Shown piece by piece: positions 25,905 to 33,002 of a DNA stretch of 64,000 bases. Every line of letters starts with the position of its first letter. The stretch's first letter is position 1. A model generated the notes under the pieces. It was not told the origin of the DNA, ran no database searches, and saw nothing but the letters and a program-made list of their open reading frames with translations. Source of the stretch: a virus; IMG/VR virus record IMGVR_UViG_3300025133_000052, positions 1-64,000 of that record, one strand, 5' to 3'. Position numbers and translations under genes: made by a program.

Positions 25905-26721
25905 ACAAATCCTCTAAATTAATATCTTTAATTTTCCCAGTAACAATATCTCGGATAGTGACAAATGCATCACCCCACAGACAATCACACTCCTGAGCTG
26001 CGAATTTAGGTCCCAGTAACTCATCTTGCTTATCCCTCCATTCTTGATCTCTTTCTGGATGTAATGACCAGTGAAGTTTGATTGGGTTGAATTGCCCTCC
26101 GGCCATTGCATCGGTCCAGGATTTGTGAAAAAAGTTACCTACACCGTTTGGTGTTGAAAGTATAATGGCCTTACCACCCGTCGCTAATGTTTGTTGAGAT
26201 GAAGCCCATATCTCTTCGATTCTATCTACAAAAGCAGCCTCATCTATTATAAGTAATGAAAGTGCTTCTGAACGGCCTGCATCTCCTCCGGATGATATCG
26301 CCTTGATTTGTGAACCATTTGCAAATCTTAATGATAATTTATTATCTTCAACTGACTTACCCTTTAACCAGCTAGGTAAATTGTCGTGCATAACCCTTAC
26401 CTTTGTTACAAGATTTTTAGCTACTTCCTGTTTTGTTGCTATTACAAGTATATTTTTATCTTCCCCAAACACCATTGTCCATAACGAATACCCAGCTGAT
26501 AGTGTTGATATCCCTAATTGTCTAGATTTTAATATTATATTATAATCGTGGTGCTTCAAAGCGTCTAGGGTTTTTTCCTGGAAATCGTATAGATTAAAAT
26601 TAATTTTTCCTTTTGTTGGATGTTGAATCATACAGTACTTGCGCATAAAGTACACAGGGTCCTTTGCACACTTACGAAATTCATCTTTAATTATATCTTT
26701 TATTGATTTACTAGTGGCCAT
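25891..26721 (-). CDS. 17: Terminase large subunit N-terminal half, fused to N-terminal split intein
   Basis: The 276-residue protein consists of a 246-residue N-extein and a 30-residue intein start. The N-extein is the gp17 packaging ATPase: MRKYCMIQHPTKGKINFNLY adenine-binding region, Walker A KSRQLGISTLSAGYS, Walker B SLLIIDEAAFVD and the coupling motif ILSTPNGVGNFFHKSW. After AAQECD the intein begins with cysteine 247 and ends at a stop after 30 residues (C-L-W-G-D-A-F at the start, KIKDINLEDLYGRL at the end). The short block A fragment followed by a stop is what an atypically split intein predicts. The gene begins one base after the stop of the preceding gene. It must be joined to the downstream half to package DNA. 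Confidence 0.92.
   Translation of the reverse strand: MATSKSIKDIIKDEFRKCAKDPVYFMRKYCMIQHPTKGKINFNLYDFQEKTLDALKHHDYNIILKSRQLGISTLSAGYSLWTMVFGEDKNILVIATKQEVAKNLVTKVRVMHDNLPSWLKGKSVEDNKLSLRFANGSQIKAISSGGDAGRSEALSLLIIDEAAFVDRIEEIWASSQQTLATGGKAIILSTPNGVGNFFHKSWTDAMAGGQFNPIKLHWSLHPERDQEWRDKQDELLGPKFAAQECDCLWGDAFVTIRDIVTGKIKDINLEDLYGRL
25894..25983 (-). other. N-terminal split-intein fragment (IntN) in terminase
   Basis: Thirty codons starting with TGT at 25981-25983 and ending before TAA 25891-25893. The pattern CxxGD-x-V-GKIK-x-EDLYxRL matches the short IntN of AceL-TerL-like inteins as I remember it, with a few inserted residues. The extein junction would become AQECD-CDFITSG, which fits uninterrupted terminases. 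Confidence 0.83.
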
Positions 26722-26722
26722 G

Positions 26723-27121
26723 TTATCTTACGTTCTTAACTACCCAGCTACTTCCGAATATTGTTGCTGCGCCACCAATAAAGTAAATTATTTTTGATTC
26801 GTACCATTTTGGTCTTGTGTTTTCAATGTGATCTAGATAAAGATCTATATTTCTTTCTAGTAAATGTATTTGACGGTCGTACGCGTAAAATGTCATTGTA
26901 TCCATATTTAACATGACATCTTGTTTTGTTATAATAGTTTCAAGCGTTACAATCTTGTACTCTAAGGAACTTATTACTGTATCCTGCTTAGTGATCTTCT
27001 CCTTGTATTTAGAGATTAATTCTAATTTTAAAGAATCAACTATTTCAAGTGAGTCGCAATTAATTTGTGATGTTCCTGTAATAAAACTAAATACTAATAG
27101 TAACGATAACCATATTTTCAT
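26723..27121 (-). CDS. Secreted coiled-coil protein with C-terminal membrane segment
   Basis: A 132-residue protein. The N-terminus MKIWLSLLLVFSFITGTSQ is a signal peptide with a TSQ end of the kind common in Flavobacteriia. Residues 22-110 are a charged coiled coil (KLELISKYKEKITKQDTVIS). The end, ESKIIYFIGGAATIFGSSWV, is a hydrophobic segment followed by KNVR. The topology would be periplasmic with a membrane anchor. It precedes the terminase gene by one base and follows a TM-plus-coiled-coil gene, a combination reminiscent of spanin pairs, but no spanin motif is certain. Other possibilities are an envelope or superinfection protein. Confidence 0.6.
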   Translation of the reverse strand: MKIWLSLLLVFSFITGTSQINCDSLEIVDSLKLELISKYKEKITKQDTVISSLEYKIVTLETIITKQDVMLNMDTMTFYAYDRQIHLLERNIDLYLDHIENTRPKWYESKIIYFIGGAATIFGSSWVVKNVR

Positions 27122-27129
27122 AACACATA

Positions 27130-27453
27130 TTATTTAATACCTAATTTTGCTTCTAAGTCTGCTATTTGATCATCAACGGCTTTAACTGCTTTTTTAGCGT
27201 CTTTAACTTTTTTAGTTCTACCGTCAAGCGTTTCTTTTAATTTATTTACTTCAGCTTCAAGATGACTTCTGTCTGTTTTTATATCCTTTAACTGTTTTTT
27301 AAGTAATTCAACCTCTCTATTGTTCCCTGCTTCTTCCCGGTCAATTTCAACGTGCTTTTTTCTCTTACTTACGTTAAGTAGAAATATTGCCCCTAAAATG
27401 GTCCCGATTCCTGCAAAAATATAAACAAGAGTATCTTTTATTTTCTTAAACAT
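27130..27453 (-). CDS. Membrane-anchored coiled-coil protein (spanin-like topology)
   Basis: A 107-residue protein with one N-terminal transmembrane helix (VYIFAGIGTILGAIFLLNVS) and a long basic-acidic coiled coil to the C-terminus (VELLKKQLKDIKTDRSHLEA). This is the topology of Rz-type inner-membrane spanins, but also of many unrelated phage proteins. The neighbouring 132-residue secreted protein could be a partner. There is no clear ribosome site; a candidate promoter lies 22 bases before the start. Confidence 0.55.
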   Translation of the reverse strand: MFKKIKDTLVYIFAGIGTILGAIFLLNVSKRKKHVEIDREEAGNNREVELLKKQLKDIKTDRSHLEAEVNKLKETLDGRTKKVKDAKKAVKAVDDQIADLEAKLGIK

Positions 27454-27475
27454 ATTATTGACTCAATATTATTTT

Positions 27476-27488
27476 ATATATAAATATG
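27476..27488 (-). promoter_or_regulatory. Candidate promoter of the 107-residue gene and terminase unit
   Basis: The coding strand reads CATATTTATATAT about 23 bases before the start at 27453. Confidence 0.48.
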
Positions 27489-27491
27489 TAG

Positions 27492-27929
27492 CTACAACCA
27501 ATTTACTGGTACCCCTGTTGTAGAGTTTACTGCTATACCGGTTCTGAACCATGCATGTATTATATTTGCGAAGCTTTGCATAACCTGCTGCTTGGTTCCA
27601 CCGTTTTGACCTAACTGTAATGCTGGTGTAATAATTGGTGGTGATGGTGGTGGTGTAGCAGTAAATGCAGGAGCCATTCCTAAACCTAGCGTTGTAGCGT
27701 ATGCTGTTAAGGCTTGTGGGAGAATTATATTAAATGCTCCAGGTGCACCTATACCTAGTAGTGTTGTTTGTAGTGTTCCTAATGCAACCTGTGAAGTTAT
27801 TGATAATGGCAGTATTGAACTAGCATATGTATTAATAGCGTTTGCCCACTCTCCTGCAGCTGCTGCTACATTATCTGTAGGCTCCATTTGTACTAATGCT
27901 TGTTGTAACGTGCTTTTTACTAATGGCAT
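27492..27929 (-). CDS. Small A/P/T-rich protein, probable structural
   Basis: A 145-residue protein with low charge, beginning MPLVKSTLQQALVQMEPTDN. It has helical segments with AAAAGEWANAINTYASSILP and a proline-rich linker (FTATPPPSPPIITPALQ), then a C-terminal NIIHAWFRTGIAV followed by a short NWL end. Similar proteins with an AxxWAxAI start and a proline linker are familiar from T4-like phages, but I cannot give a function. No membrane helix is definite. It is translated just after the 107-residue coiled-coil protein gene, with a three-base gap. Confidence 0.55.
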   Translation of the reverse strand: MPLVKSTLQQALVQMEPTDNVAAAAGEWANAINTYASSILPLSITSQVALGTLQTTLLGIGAPGAFNIILPQALTAYATTLGLGMAPAFTATPPPSPPIITPALQLGQNGGTKQQVMQSFANIIHAWFRTGIAVNSTTGVPVNWL

Positions 27930-27932
27930 TTA

Positions 27933-28256
27933 TTATTCGTCTTCAAGTTCGACTGGCTCGTTCATAATAGCTGCAGTGTAAGCTCTTTCGGCTTTTGCTA
28001 TTTTAGAATTTAATGCTCCAACCTCCTTGTGTAAAGAAATTAACTCAGGTTTCATTTTTTGTTTATCTGCAGGATTAGCATTTTTGAATTTACCAACAAT
28101 TTTTTTCTGCTTTTTTAAAAGCTCTTGTCGTTGATATAATAAAGCTTGATATTCCTCTACTGATTTTTTGAATTTTTTTGATACTTTAAATTCCTGTAGT
28201 ACCTTTTCTATTTCATCTTTAATTAAAGACTTAAACTCCTGTAACTTGTTTTCCAT
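27933..28256 (-). CDS. Coiled-coil protein
   Basis: A 107-residue, highly charged helical protein (LQEFKSLIKDEIEKVLQEFK; LLKKQKKIVGKFKNANPADK) with an acidic C-terminus. No signal peptide and no membrane segment. It belongs to the small-gene cluster before the terminase. Function unknown. The opposite strand is open over part of it, which I regard as a shadow. Confidence 0.5.
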   Translation of the reverse strand: MENKLQEFKSLIKDEIEKVLQEFKVSKKFKKSVEEYQALLYQRQELLKKQKKIVGKFKNANPADKQKMKPELISLHKEVGALNSKIAKAERAYTAAIMNEPVELEDE

Positions 28257-28277
28257 TTTTATTTTTACTTCTTATTA

Positions 28278-28661
28278 TTATTCGTCAAAAAATAACATTT
28301 TTGCTACTAATGCAATAATAGATGAATATACAAGCCAGATTGCCTTTGTTACATTTCGCTTCCAGTCATTTAAATCATCTACATCGTTCTTTATATCATT
28401 TATCTTAGGTACGAAAGCTTTTCTTTCGTTTTCGTGATCCCTTACTATTTCAATATTACGATTTAATTTTACAATTACCCCATCTTCTGGTGAAAAAAGC
28501 TTTTTTCTTATATGAGATAAATCATCTCTCATATCCTTTTGATGGTCATTTATCCTTTCAATCTTTTCTTGAATGATCTTTAGCTCCCCATTTGGGAGTT
28601 TCTTTTTCATCTCCTCTAAAGTTTCAAGAACTTTCCTAAAATCCTTTTCTCCTACCGGCAT
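28278..28661 (-). CDS. Coiled-coil protein with C-terminal transmembrane helix
   Basis: A 127-residue protein: an N-terminal coiled coil (DFRKVLETLEEMKKKLPNGE; IQEKIERINDHQKDMRDDLS), a short middle section with EDGVIVKLNRN and a C-terminal tail-anchor AIWLVYSSIIALVAKMLFFD. It could oligomerise at the inner membrane with its helical part in the cytoplasm. Located next to a two-helix holin-like gene. No function can be assigned; a lysis accessory role is speculative. Confidence 0.5.
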   Translation of the reverse strand: MPVGEKDFRKVLETLEEMKKKLPNGELKIIQEKIERINDHQKDMRDDLSHIRKKLFSPEDGVIVKLNRNIEIVRDHENERKAFVPKINDIKNDVDDLNDWKRNVTKAIWLVYSSIIALVAKMLFFDE

Positions 28662-28667
28662 ATCAAT

Positions 28668-28868
28668 TTACTCTTTTTTTGGTTCGGATGGCCTTGATGT
28701 TTCTCCCCAAATATAACCTAGTACTGGTACTGATCCTGCACTGTAGTATGCTGCTAATTCAGTTAAACTAGCTTCAAATACAATTGCTACAATACCTAAT
28801 ACAAACCAAATTCCTATCATTATATAGGCTAAAGTTTGTCTTTTACTTTTCGTAAATAAATTATTCAT
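28668..28868 (-). CDS. Small two-helix membrane protein, holin-like
   Basis: I choose ATG 28868, which overlaps the stop of the upstream gene and is preceded by GGAGAAAGTA; the earlier GTG at 28880 lies inside the upstream gene. The 66-residue product has hydrophobic segments YIMIGIWFVLGIVAIVFEAS and ELAAYYSAGSVPVLGYIWGE, with a basic start and a charged tail SRPSEPKKE. Size and topology suit a holin, but also other small phage membrane proteins, and no endolysin is present in this window. Holin is therefore a tentative call. Confidence 0.5.
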   Translation of the reverse strand: MNNLFTKSKRQTLAYIMIGIWFVLGIVAIVFEASLTELAAYYSAGSVPVLGYIWGETSRPSEPKKE

Positions 28869-29478
28869 TACTTTCTCCACTACTCTTTAATTTACTTAAA
28901 AAATCTGTTTTAAACTTTTCGAATCCTTCCTCGATCTGTTTTTTAATATCACCTTTATTTGCATCTCCATTCCATTTTTCAATAGAACCATCTTTGTTTA
29001 CAAATTCTGTTTTTTCTAATTCACGTAAAACACCATCTTTATCCTTTTCAGCTGATTTCATCCATGATAATGCATTTTCGTATATCTTTCCCTGTTCGTA
29101 TTTTTTCCAAGCTTCAGGTCCTTGAATTTTAATCTTATGTTCCATGTCTATGACACAATCTAAACATTTACCGTGTACCCTCTTCATCTTAAGATCAGCT
29201 CGACTAGGACTAGAACAAGTACATATCTCTTTAGTACAATTAGGAAACGATACTAAATATTTTCTTAAAGTATCCATCTTACCGTGTTTTACTTTAAACC
29301 CGTTTTTTTGTTCCCATTTATACCCTTGATCATCAAACCAGGTATCACCTACCTCTTTATGTTCCGTTACCTTATCGTATCCAACACTAGATTTGGTTTG
29401 AAATTTATGTGTACCATCTAACATCTGTTTGACGGCCTTAACATTTTGTAATTTGCTATTTGCTTTACTTTTAGCCAT
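28861..29478 (-). CDS. Cysteine-cluster protein, putative zinc-binding
   Basis: A 205-residue soluble protein. The first 95 residues (AKSKANSKLQNVKAVKQMLDG; VGDTWFDDQGYKWEQKNGFK) are basic and polar. Residues 80-112 contain a cysteine cluster: C-TKE-I-C-T-C-SSPSRADLK followed by HGKCLDC, which probably binds zinc. The C-terminal part is charged and helical. Proteins with a FxDDxGYxWEQKxGxK start and this cysteine pattern occur in marine T4-like phages, as I recall, without known role. The candidate promoter at 29495-29507 is 17 bases upstream, so this gene seems to head the small-gene unit. Confidence 0.58.
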   Translation of the reverse strand: MAKSKANSKLQNVKAVKQMLDGTHKFQTKSSVGYDKVTEHKEVGDTWFDDQGYKWEQKNGFKVKHGKMDTLRKYLVSFPNCTKEICTCSSPSRADLKMKRVHGKCLDCVIDMEHKIKIQGPEAWKKYEQGKIYENALSWMKSAEKDKDGVLRELEKTEFVNKDGSIEKWNGDANKGDIKKQIEEGFEKFKTDFLSKLKSSGESNE

Positions 29479-29494
29479 TTTTAATAGTTTTATT

Positions 29495-29507
29495 ATATAT
29501 AAATATT
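29495..29507 (-). promoter_or_regulatory. Candidate promoter of the small-gene unit
   Basis: The coding strand reads AATATTTATATAT 17 bases before the start at 29478. Confidence 0.48.
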
Positions 29508-29540
29508 AAATTTTTTTTGTAAAAACTACTGTATAAATAA

Positions 29541-32318
29541 CTACCAAAGGGCATTAATTATTTGATTGACTGGTCCGAATATACCTGTTATCTTATATGT
29601 TTTACCGTTATATATTATAACAATACCCTCAGTTGGTACTATATTTTTGAATCCTCCGGCCTGTTGAACCTTTTGTAAGTTATCTTTAACTTTCTTTAAT
29701 TTACTTAAATCCCCACCTTTTCTGACAGCTGATATTGATGACGCTATTTTTTTTCTAATGTTTTGTACAGACTTTGCTGGATTGGCTGCTAGTAGGTTTT
29801 CTGCATTTTTTAAAATATCTGCTCCTAATTCAAACATAAGTGTTTCGAATGGTAACATATTCTTTTTAACTTGAGCGGTTACTTTTATTTTATCTTCTTT
29901 TTTGATCTTATCTAACAGGTCTTTGTCTGAAATATTTGTACCATTTAATCTAAAAGATTTATCCCCAAAAGCCCATCGCTTAACCAATCCCATTTTGATT
30001 GTGTTATCGATACCTTTAAATTTATTATCAATATAGTTTTCCCACCACGCTTGATGATATTCGGCTAATGTTGATGTATCTTTTAGATTAAATTGTTTTT
30101 GTAATTTGTTTAGTTTTGATAGATATATCGATTTCCTCGCTGCAAAATCAAGATGTGGTTTCATCTTTATAATTTGTGGTGGAATTATTTTGAATGTTTT
30201 TTGTATGTTTTGATTTACTTGAGTTATCATACCAGTCAACATTCTCCCACTATCAGGAACTGCCCCGATTGGAGTAGCCGTCTTTAAATCATATTCTATA
30301 GCTCCATGAAATTGTAATCGGGCTACATCATAACTAATTATATTTTCTGATGCTGGGTAGATTATTTCTAAATTCATAAATGCACTACCTCCTTTAAAGA
30401 TCTTTTCTTTTTGAGCATCTGATAATGATGATACTGCTTTTTCGAGATCTTGCATAGAATACACGAAGGCTTTTTCGATATCACCTCTACCAGCAAATTT
30501 AGATTTCATTTGTTTGATATCCATGGGCTTCTTAATGGTGGATTTATTACGTGCTGCTTTTAACTTACCATCCTTCCACGTAACCATTAAATTTTGACCA
30601 TCCGTTTTTTCGCTTGCAGCTTCATCTACATCCAATCTTCCCTGTAATCCTAAATCAATTAGATTTTTAAAATCTCCGAAAGTCATGCCCTTATCATCAA
30701 ATGGATGGCTCATATGCCCGTATGCTCCTCCCTCAGTAATTAATCCTTCCTTAATACCTTCTTGTTTTGCAAAAGGGTTATTACCTTGACCGTAAGAAAC
30801 AAAAAATAATCTTTGCTTGCCTACTTTTTTAGAAACAACCTTCCCCTCTCTTCCCGATTTCTCAAGTTCTTTAGTTGCATTATCATGTTTTAAATAAAAA
30901 TTTCTTTTTTGCTTCATAAGTGAAGCTTTTTTACTTTTCTTAGGTTTTTTCTTTTTTTTAGCTTCGTCGAATATATTTGATTTAGGTAGTACTCTCATTC
31001 TCATAGCAGATTTGCCATTGATTAATAGATCTCCTTTTTCATTCCAACCTATTGTCTTTACAACCACTTTTTTATTTTTAAACTTTCCCATTAAAACAGT
31101 GTCACCAATATTAACTGGGATTGTTATATCTTCCATTATTCCAGACCACCATTCTTTAGTTAAGACCTGTTCGTTTACTTTTGTGTCTGGTAGTTCAACT
31201 TCAGTATCTTTTTTACGTTGCTTATCAACAAGTTTCGTAACTTTTTTTAATTCTCTATCTAGCTTATTAGGTTCTTTTTTACTTGTTACGGCAGATGATT
31301 CTGCTCCCATGAAACTAACAAATTCGTATCCTAACCTTAGAGCTACTTGAGATATACGCTTAACATATTTTTTCCAGGCTCGAGTACCTTTAATATCGTC
31401 ACGATTGATCGGGGTAGTAACTCCTGCTTGACCTGCAGGAAAATATGTTACTGAGTGTACTTCTCTATCTGATATAGAGTCGAATTCGACAGCACCATCT
31501 AGTATATAGTCAACAACATCCCATCCCATTTGTTTTGCGTAAAAATCACCAGTTTTCGAGTACCCCTTGAATGTAGTAAATTGCAGGGCGGGCCCGTCAT
31601 CAACTAATTGTTTTGCTGGGGATCCAGTGTTACTACTTTCATTTAAAATATTAGGTATGTCTATGGTAGATATAAAGGATTGCATTATCTCATTGATAGC
31701 TAATAACTTATCAGTTATCAACTTATAATTCTTAGTGTGACCGAATATACCACTAAAGAGCTTCTTTCGTGTCTTATCGTCAATCCCTTGATCTCCTAGT
31801 GCCTTCCTGATTTTAGTACCACTCATTTCACCGTAACCTGGTACTTTGAGAGACTTGTGCTTTGCAGTATATACGTACGCTCCTTCCCTGTACCCAACTT
31901 CTACTGGATCTCCTTTCTTCCATTTTTTAAAATGCTTACCACCTGATAATCTATCTGCGTCTTTTTTACCTAACATAAATACAGCTGCAGTTGTTTCAGG
32001 ATCAAATTTAGAGAGTAACTCCTGTGCCTTGTAAGGACTGTTTACTTTAATAACATTTTTAATCCCGTGAGATTTAATTATTTTTGCTTTTTCTTGATAT
32101 GAAAACGGAGATTTAGGCATTTCAACTTTATCTGATGTTGCTACCCATACTTCATCAAATCCTAATTTTTTTAATTCATCGTAAGTTTGTGCGTGGTGCT
32201 TACCCATAGGTTGGAACCTACCCGGGTAAATACCAATTACCTTTTTGATACCGTTTTCTTTCTTAACAGTACCTTCTGTAACTATTTGCTTTACTATCCA
32301 ATCTCCTATAGTGTTCAT
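29541..32318 (-). CDS. Two-headed nucleotidyltransferase: HIGH-type plus ligase-like domain
   Basis: A 925-residue multidomain protein. Residues 25-180 are a HIGH-type nucleotidyltransferase (NMNAT/cytidylyltransferase fold): IGIYPGRFQPMGKHH at 28-42 replaces the usual HxGH, and MSGTKIRKAL at 165-174 is the ISSTxxR equivalent. Residues 400-450 look like a small SH3-like unit (NIGDTVLMGKFKNKKVVVKT). From about 525 onward is a ligase-like domain: motif I ASEKTDGQN with lysine 571, a motif III-like FMNLEIIYP near 647-655, and motif IV/V-like TEGIVIIYNG and YKITGIFG near the C-terminus. Lysine 571 would be the adenylylated residue of a polynucleotide ligase. A predicted role in NAD or RNA/DNA end metabolism follows; the true substrate is unknown. 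The promoter motif almost touches the ATG, suggesting a very short leader. Confidence 0.75.
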   Translation of the reverse strand: MNTIGDWIVKQIVTEGTVKKENGIKKVIGIYPGRFQPMGKHHAQTYDELKKLGFDEVWVATSDKVEMPKSPFSYQEKAKIIKSHGIKNVIKVNSPYKAQELLSKFDPETTAAVFMLGKKDADRLSGGKHFKKWKKGDPVEVGYREGAYVYTAKHKSLKVPGYGEMSGTKIRKALGDQGIDDKTRKKLFSGIFGHTKNYKLITDKLLAINEIMQSFISTIDIPNILNESSNTGSPAKQLVDDGPALQFTTFKGYSKTGDFYAKQMGWDVVDYILDGAVEFDSISDREVHSVTYFPAGQAGVTTPINRDDIKGTRAWKKYVKRISQVALRLGYEFVSFMGAESSAVTSKKEPNKLDRELKKVTKLVDKQRKKDTEVELPDTKVNEQVLTKEWWSGIMEDITIPVNIGDTVLMGKFKNKKVVVKTIGWNEKGDLLINGKSAMRMRVLPKSNIFDEAKKKKKPKKSKKASLMKQKRNFYLKHDNATKELEKSGREGKVVSKKVGKQRLFFVSYGQGNNPFAKQEGIKEGLITEGGAYGHMSHPFDDKGMTFGDFKNLIDLGLQGRLDVDEAASEKTDGQNLMVTWKDGKLKAARNKSTIKKPMDIKQMKSKFAGRGDIEKAFVYSMQDLEKAVSSLSDAQKEKIFKGGSAFMNLEIIYPASENIISYDVARLQFHGAIEYDLKTATPIGAVPDSGRMLTGMITQVNQNIQKTFKIIPPQIIKMKPHLDFAARKSIYLSKLNKLQKQFNLKDTSTLAEYHQAWWENYIDNKFKGIDNTIKMGLVKRWAFGDKSFRLNGTNISDKDLLDKIKKEDKIKVTAQVKKNMLPFETLMFELGADILKNAENLLAANPAKSVQNIRKKIASSISAVRKGGDLSKLKKVKDNLQKVQQAGGFKNIVPTEGIVIIYNGKTYKITGIFGPVNQIINALW

Positions 32319-32320
32319 AT

Positions 32321-32335
32321 TATATATAAATATTT
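32321..32335 (-). promoter_or_regulatory. Candidate promoter almost touching the nucleotidyltransferase start
   Basis: The coding strand reads AAATATTTATATATA, ending two bases before the ATG. If it works as a promoter the transcript would have almost no leader, or the true start lies downstream. Confidence 0.42.
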
Positions 32336-32344
32336 ATATTAATA

Positions 32345-32410
32345 AGATGACCCCGGAAAAAGTTGAGTATATTATCGTTTTAAAAGGATAAAAATTTCCC
32401 AGGGCCATCT
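32345..32410 (-). ncRNA. Strand-specific 16-bp RNA hairpin with nested stem
   Basis: On the minus strand AGATGGCCCTGGGAAA (32395-32410) pairs with TTTCCGGGGTCATCT and one more base (32345-32360): sixteen pairs including three G-U. The same positions on the plus strand would be A-C mismatches, so the structure is favoured only in the transcribed strand. Inside the 34-base loop TTATC and GATAA form a further five-base stem. It lies right after the stop of the 124-residue gene and before the nucleotidyltransferase. A poor T-tract makes it a weak terminator; it may also be a processing site. Confidence 0.6.
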
Positions 32411-32412
32411 GA

Positions 32413-32787
32413 TTATGTTATTTCAAAATCCTCTCCTATTGTCATCTCTCCGATTTCATCAATTGGATTGGATGTAGTTAGCTGTATCTCTGCTATGTTA
32501 GCTGTGTTATTTGTTACATCATCAATTATAAGTTTTTTGTCATTTGTAATTCTTAATCTATATTTAGTGTAATCTTCTGATTGTAACACAACACCTTTTT
32601 GAGAATTTAATATAGATATATCGTTATTATGCACAGAACCGGTGATCTGCATTAAATTAGTTTGTAATTGAAGATCTATTATTTGTTGTTGGAGAGTAGT
32701 TATTTTATCTTCATTTCCCTTTATTTGGTTAAAGAGACTAAGATGTTTTTGACCTATAAATTTACCTAATTCCGATAATATACTCAT
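32413..32787 (-). CDS. Small coiled-coil/beta protein, possible tail-associated
   Basis: A 124-residue protein. The first 45 residues are a coiled coil (HLSLFNQIKGNEDKITTLQQ followed by QIIDLQLQ). The rest is beta-rich (GVVLQSEDYTKYRLRITNDK, then KLIIDDVTNNTANIAEIQLT) with an acidic end. No signal peptide. A coiled coil followed by a small beta unit is typical of trimeric tail accessories, but there is no family match I recognise. It has its own candidate promoter about 60 bases upstream and a structured RNA at its 3' end, so it seems to be a single-gene unit. Confidence 0.55.
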   Translation of the reverse strand: MSILSELGKFIGQKHLSLFNQIKGNEDKITTLQQQIIDLQLQTNLMQITGSVHNNDISILNSQKGVVLQSEDYTKYRLRITNDKKLIIDDVTNNTANIAEIQLTTSNPIDEIGEMTIGEDFEIT

Positions 32788-32846
32788 TGACGTAACGCCC
32801 GGTTTGGGTTATTTTTTCTTTTAGATATACATAACCGTTATAATTG

Positions 32847-32860
32847 TATATAAATATTTA
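32847..32860 (-). promoter_or_regulatory. Candidate promoter of the 124-residue gene
   Basis: The coding strand reads TAAATATTTATATA about 60 bases before the start at 32787, just downstream of the terminator of the previous unit. Confidence 0.46.
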
Positions 32861-32867
32861 GAATTAA

Positions 32868-32899
32868 TAAAAAAAGGGGGAAATTGCTTTCCCCCTTTT
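32868..32899 (-). terminator. Strong intrinsic terminator, probably bidirectional
   Basis: AAAAGGGGGAAA and TTTCCCCCTTTT form a perfect 12-bp stem with a four-base loop (32872-32899). A T-run follows on the minus strand. It separates the alanine-rich gene group from the 124-residue gene. Confidence 0.9.
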
Positions 32900-33002
32900 A
32901 ATTTGAATGGTTGTTAGAATTAAACCACTACCCGATTACAATATTATATATTGTTAAATCTTAGTCGTCATTTGCTTCTTCATCCCCATCATCACTTGCT
33001 AT

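Noticed and set aside
28869-28880. GTG start of the two-helix protein at 28880
   Set aside because: It lies inside the coding part of the upstream gene, and GGAG is placed correctly for the ATG at 28868.
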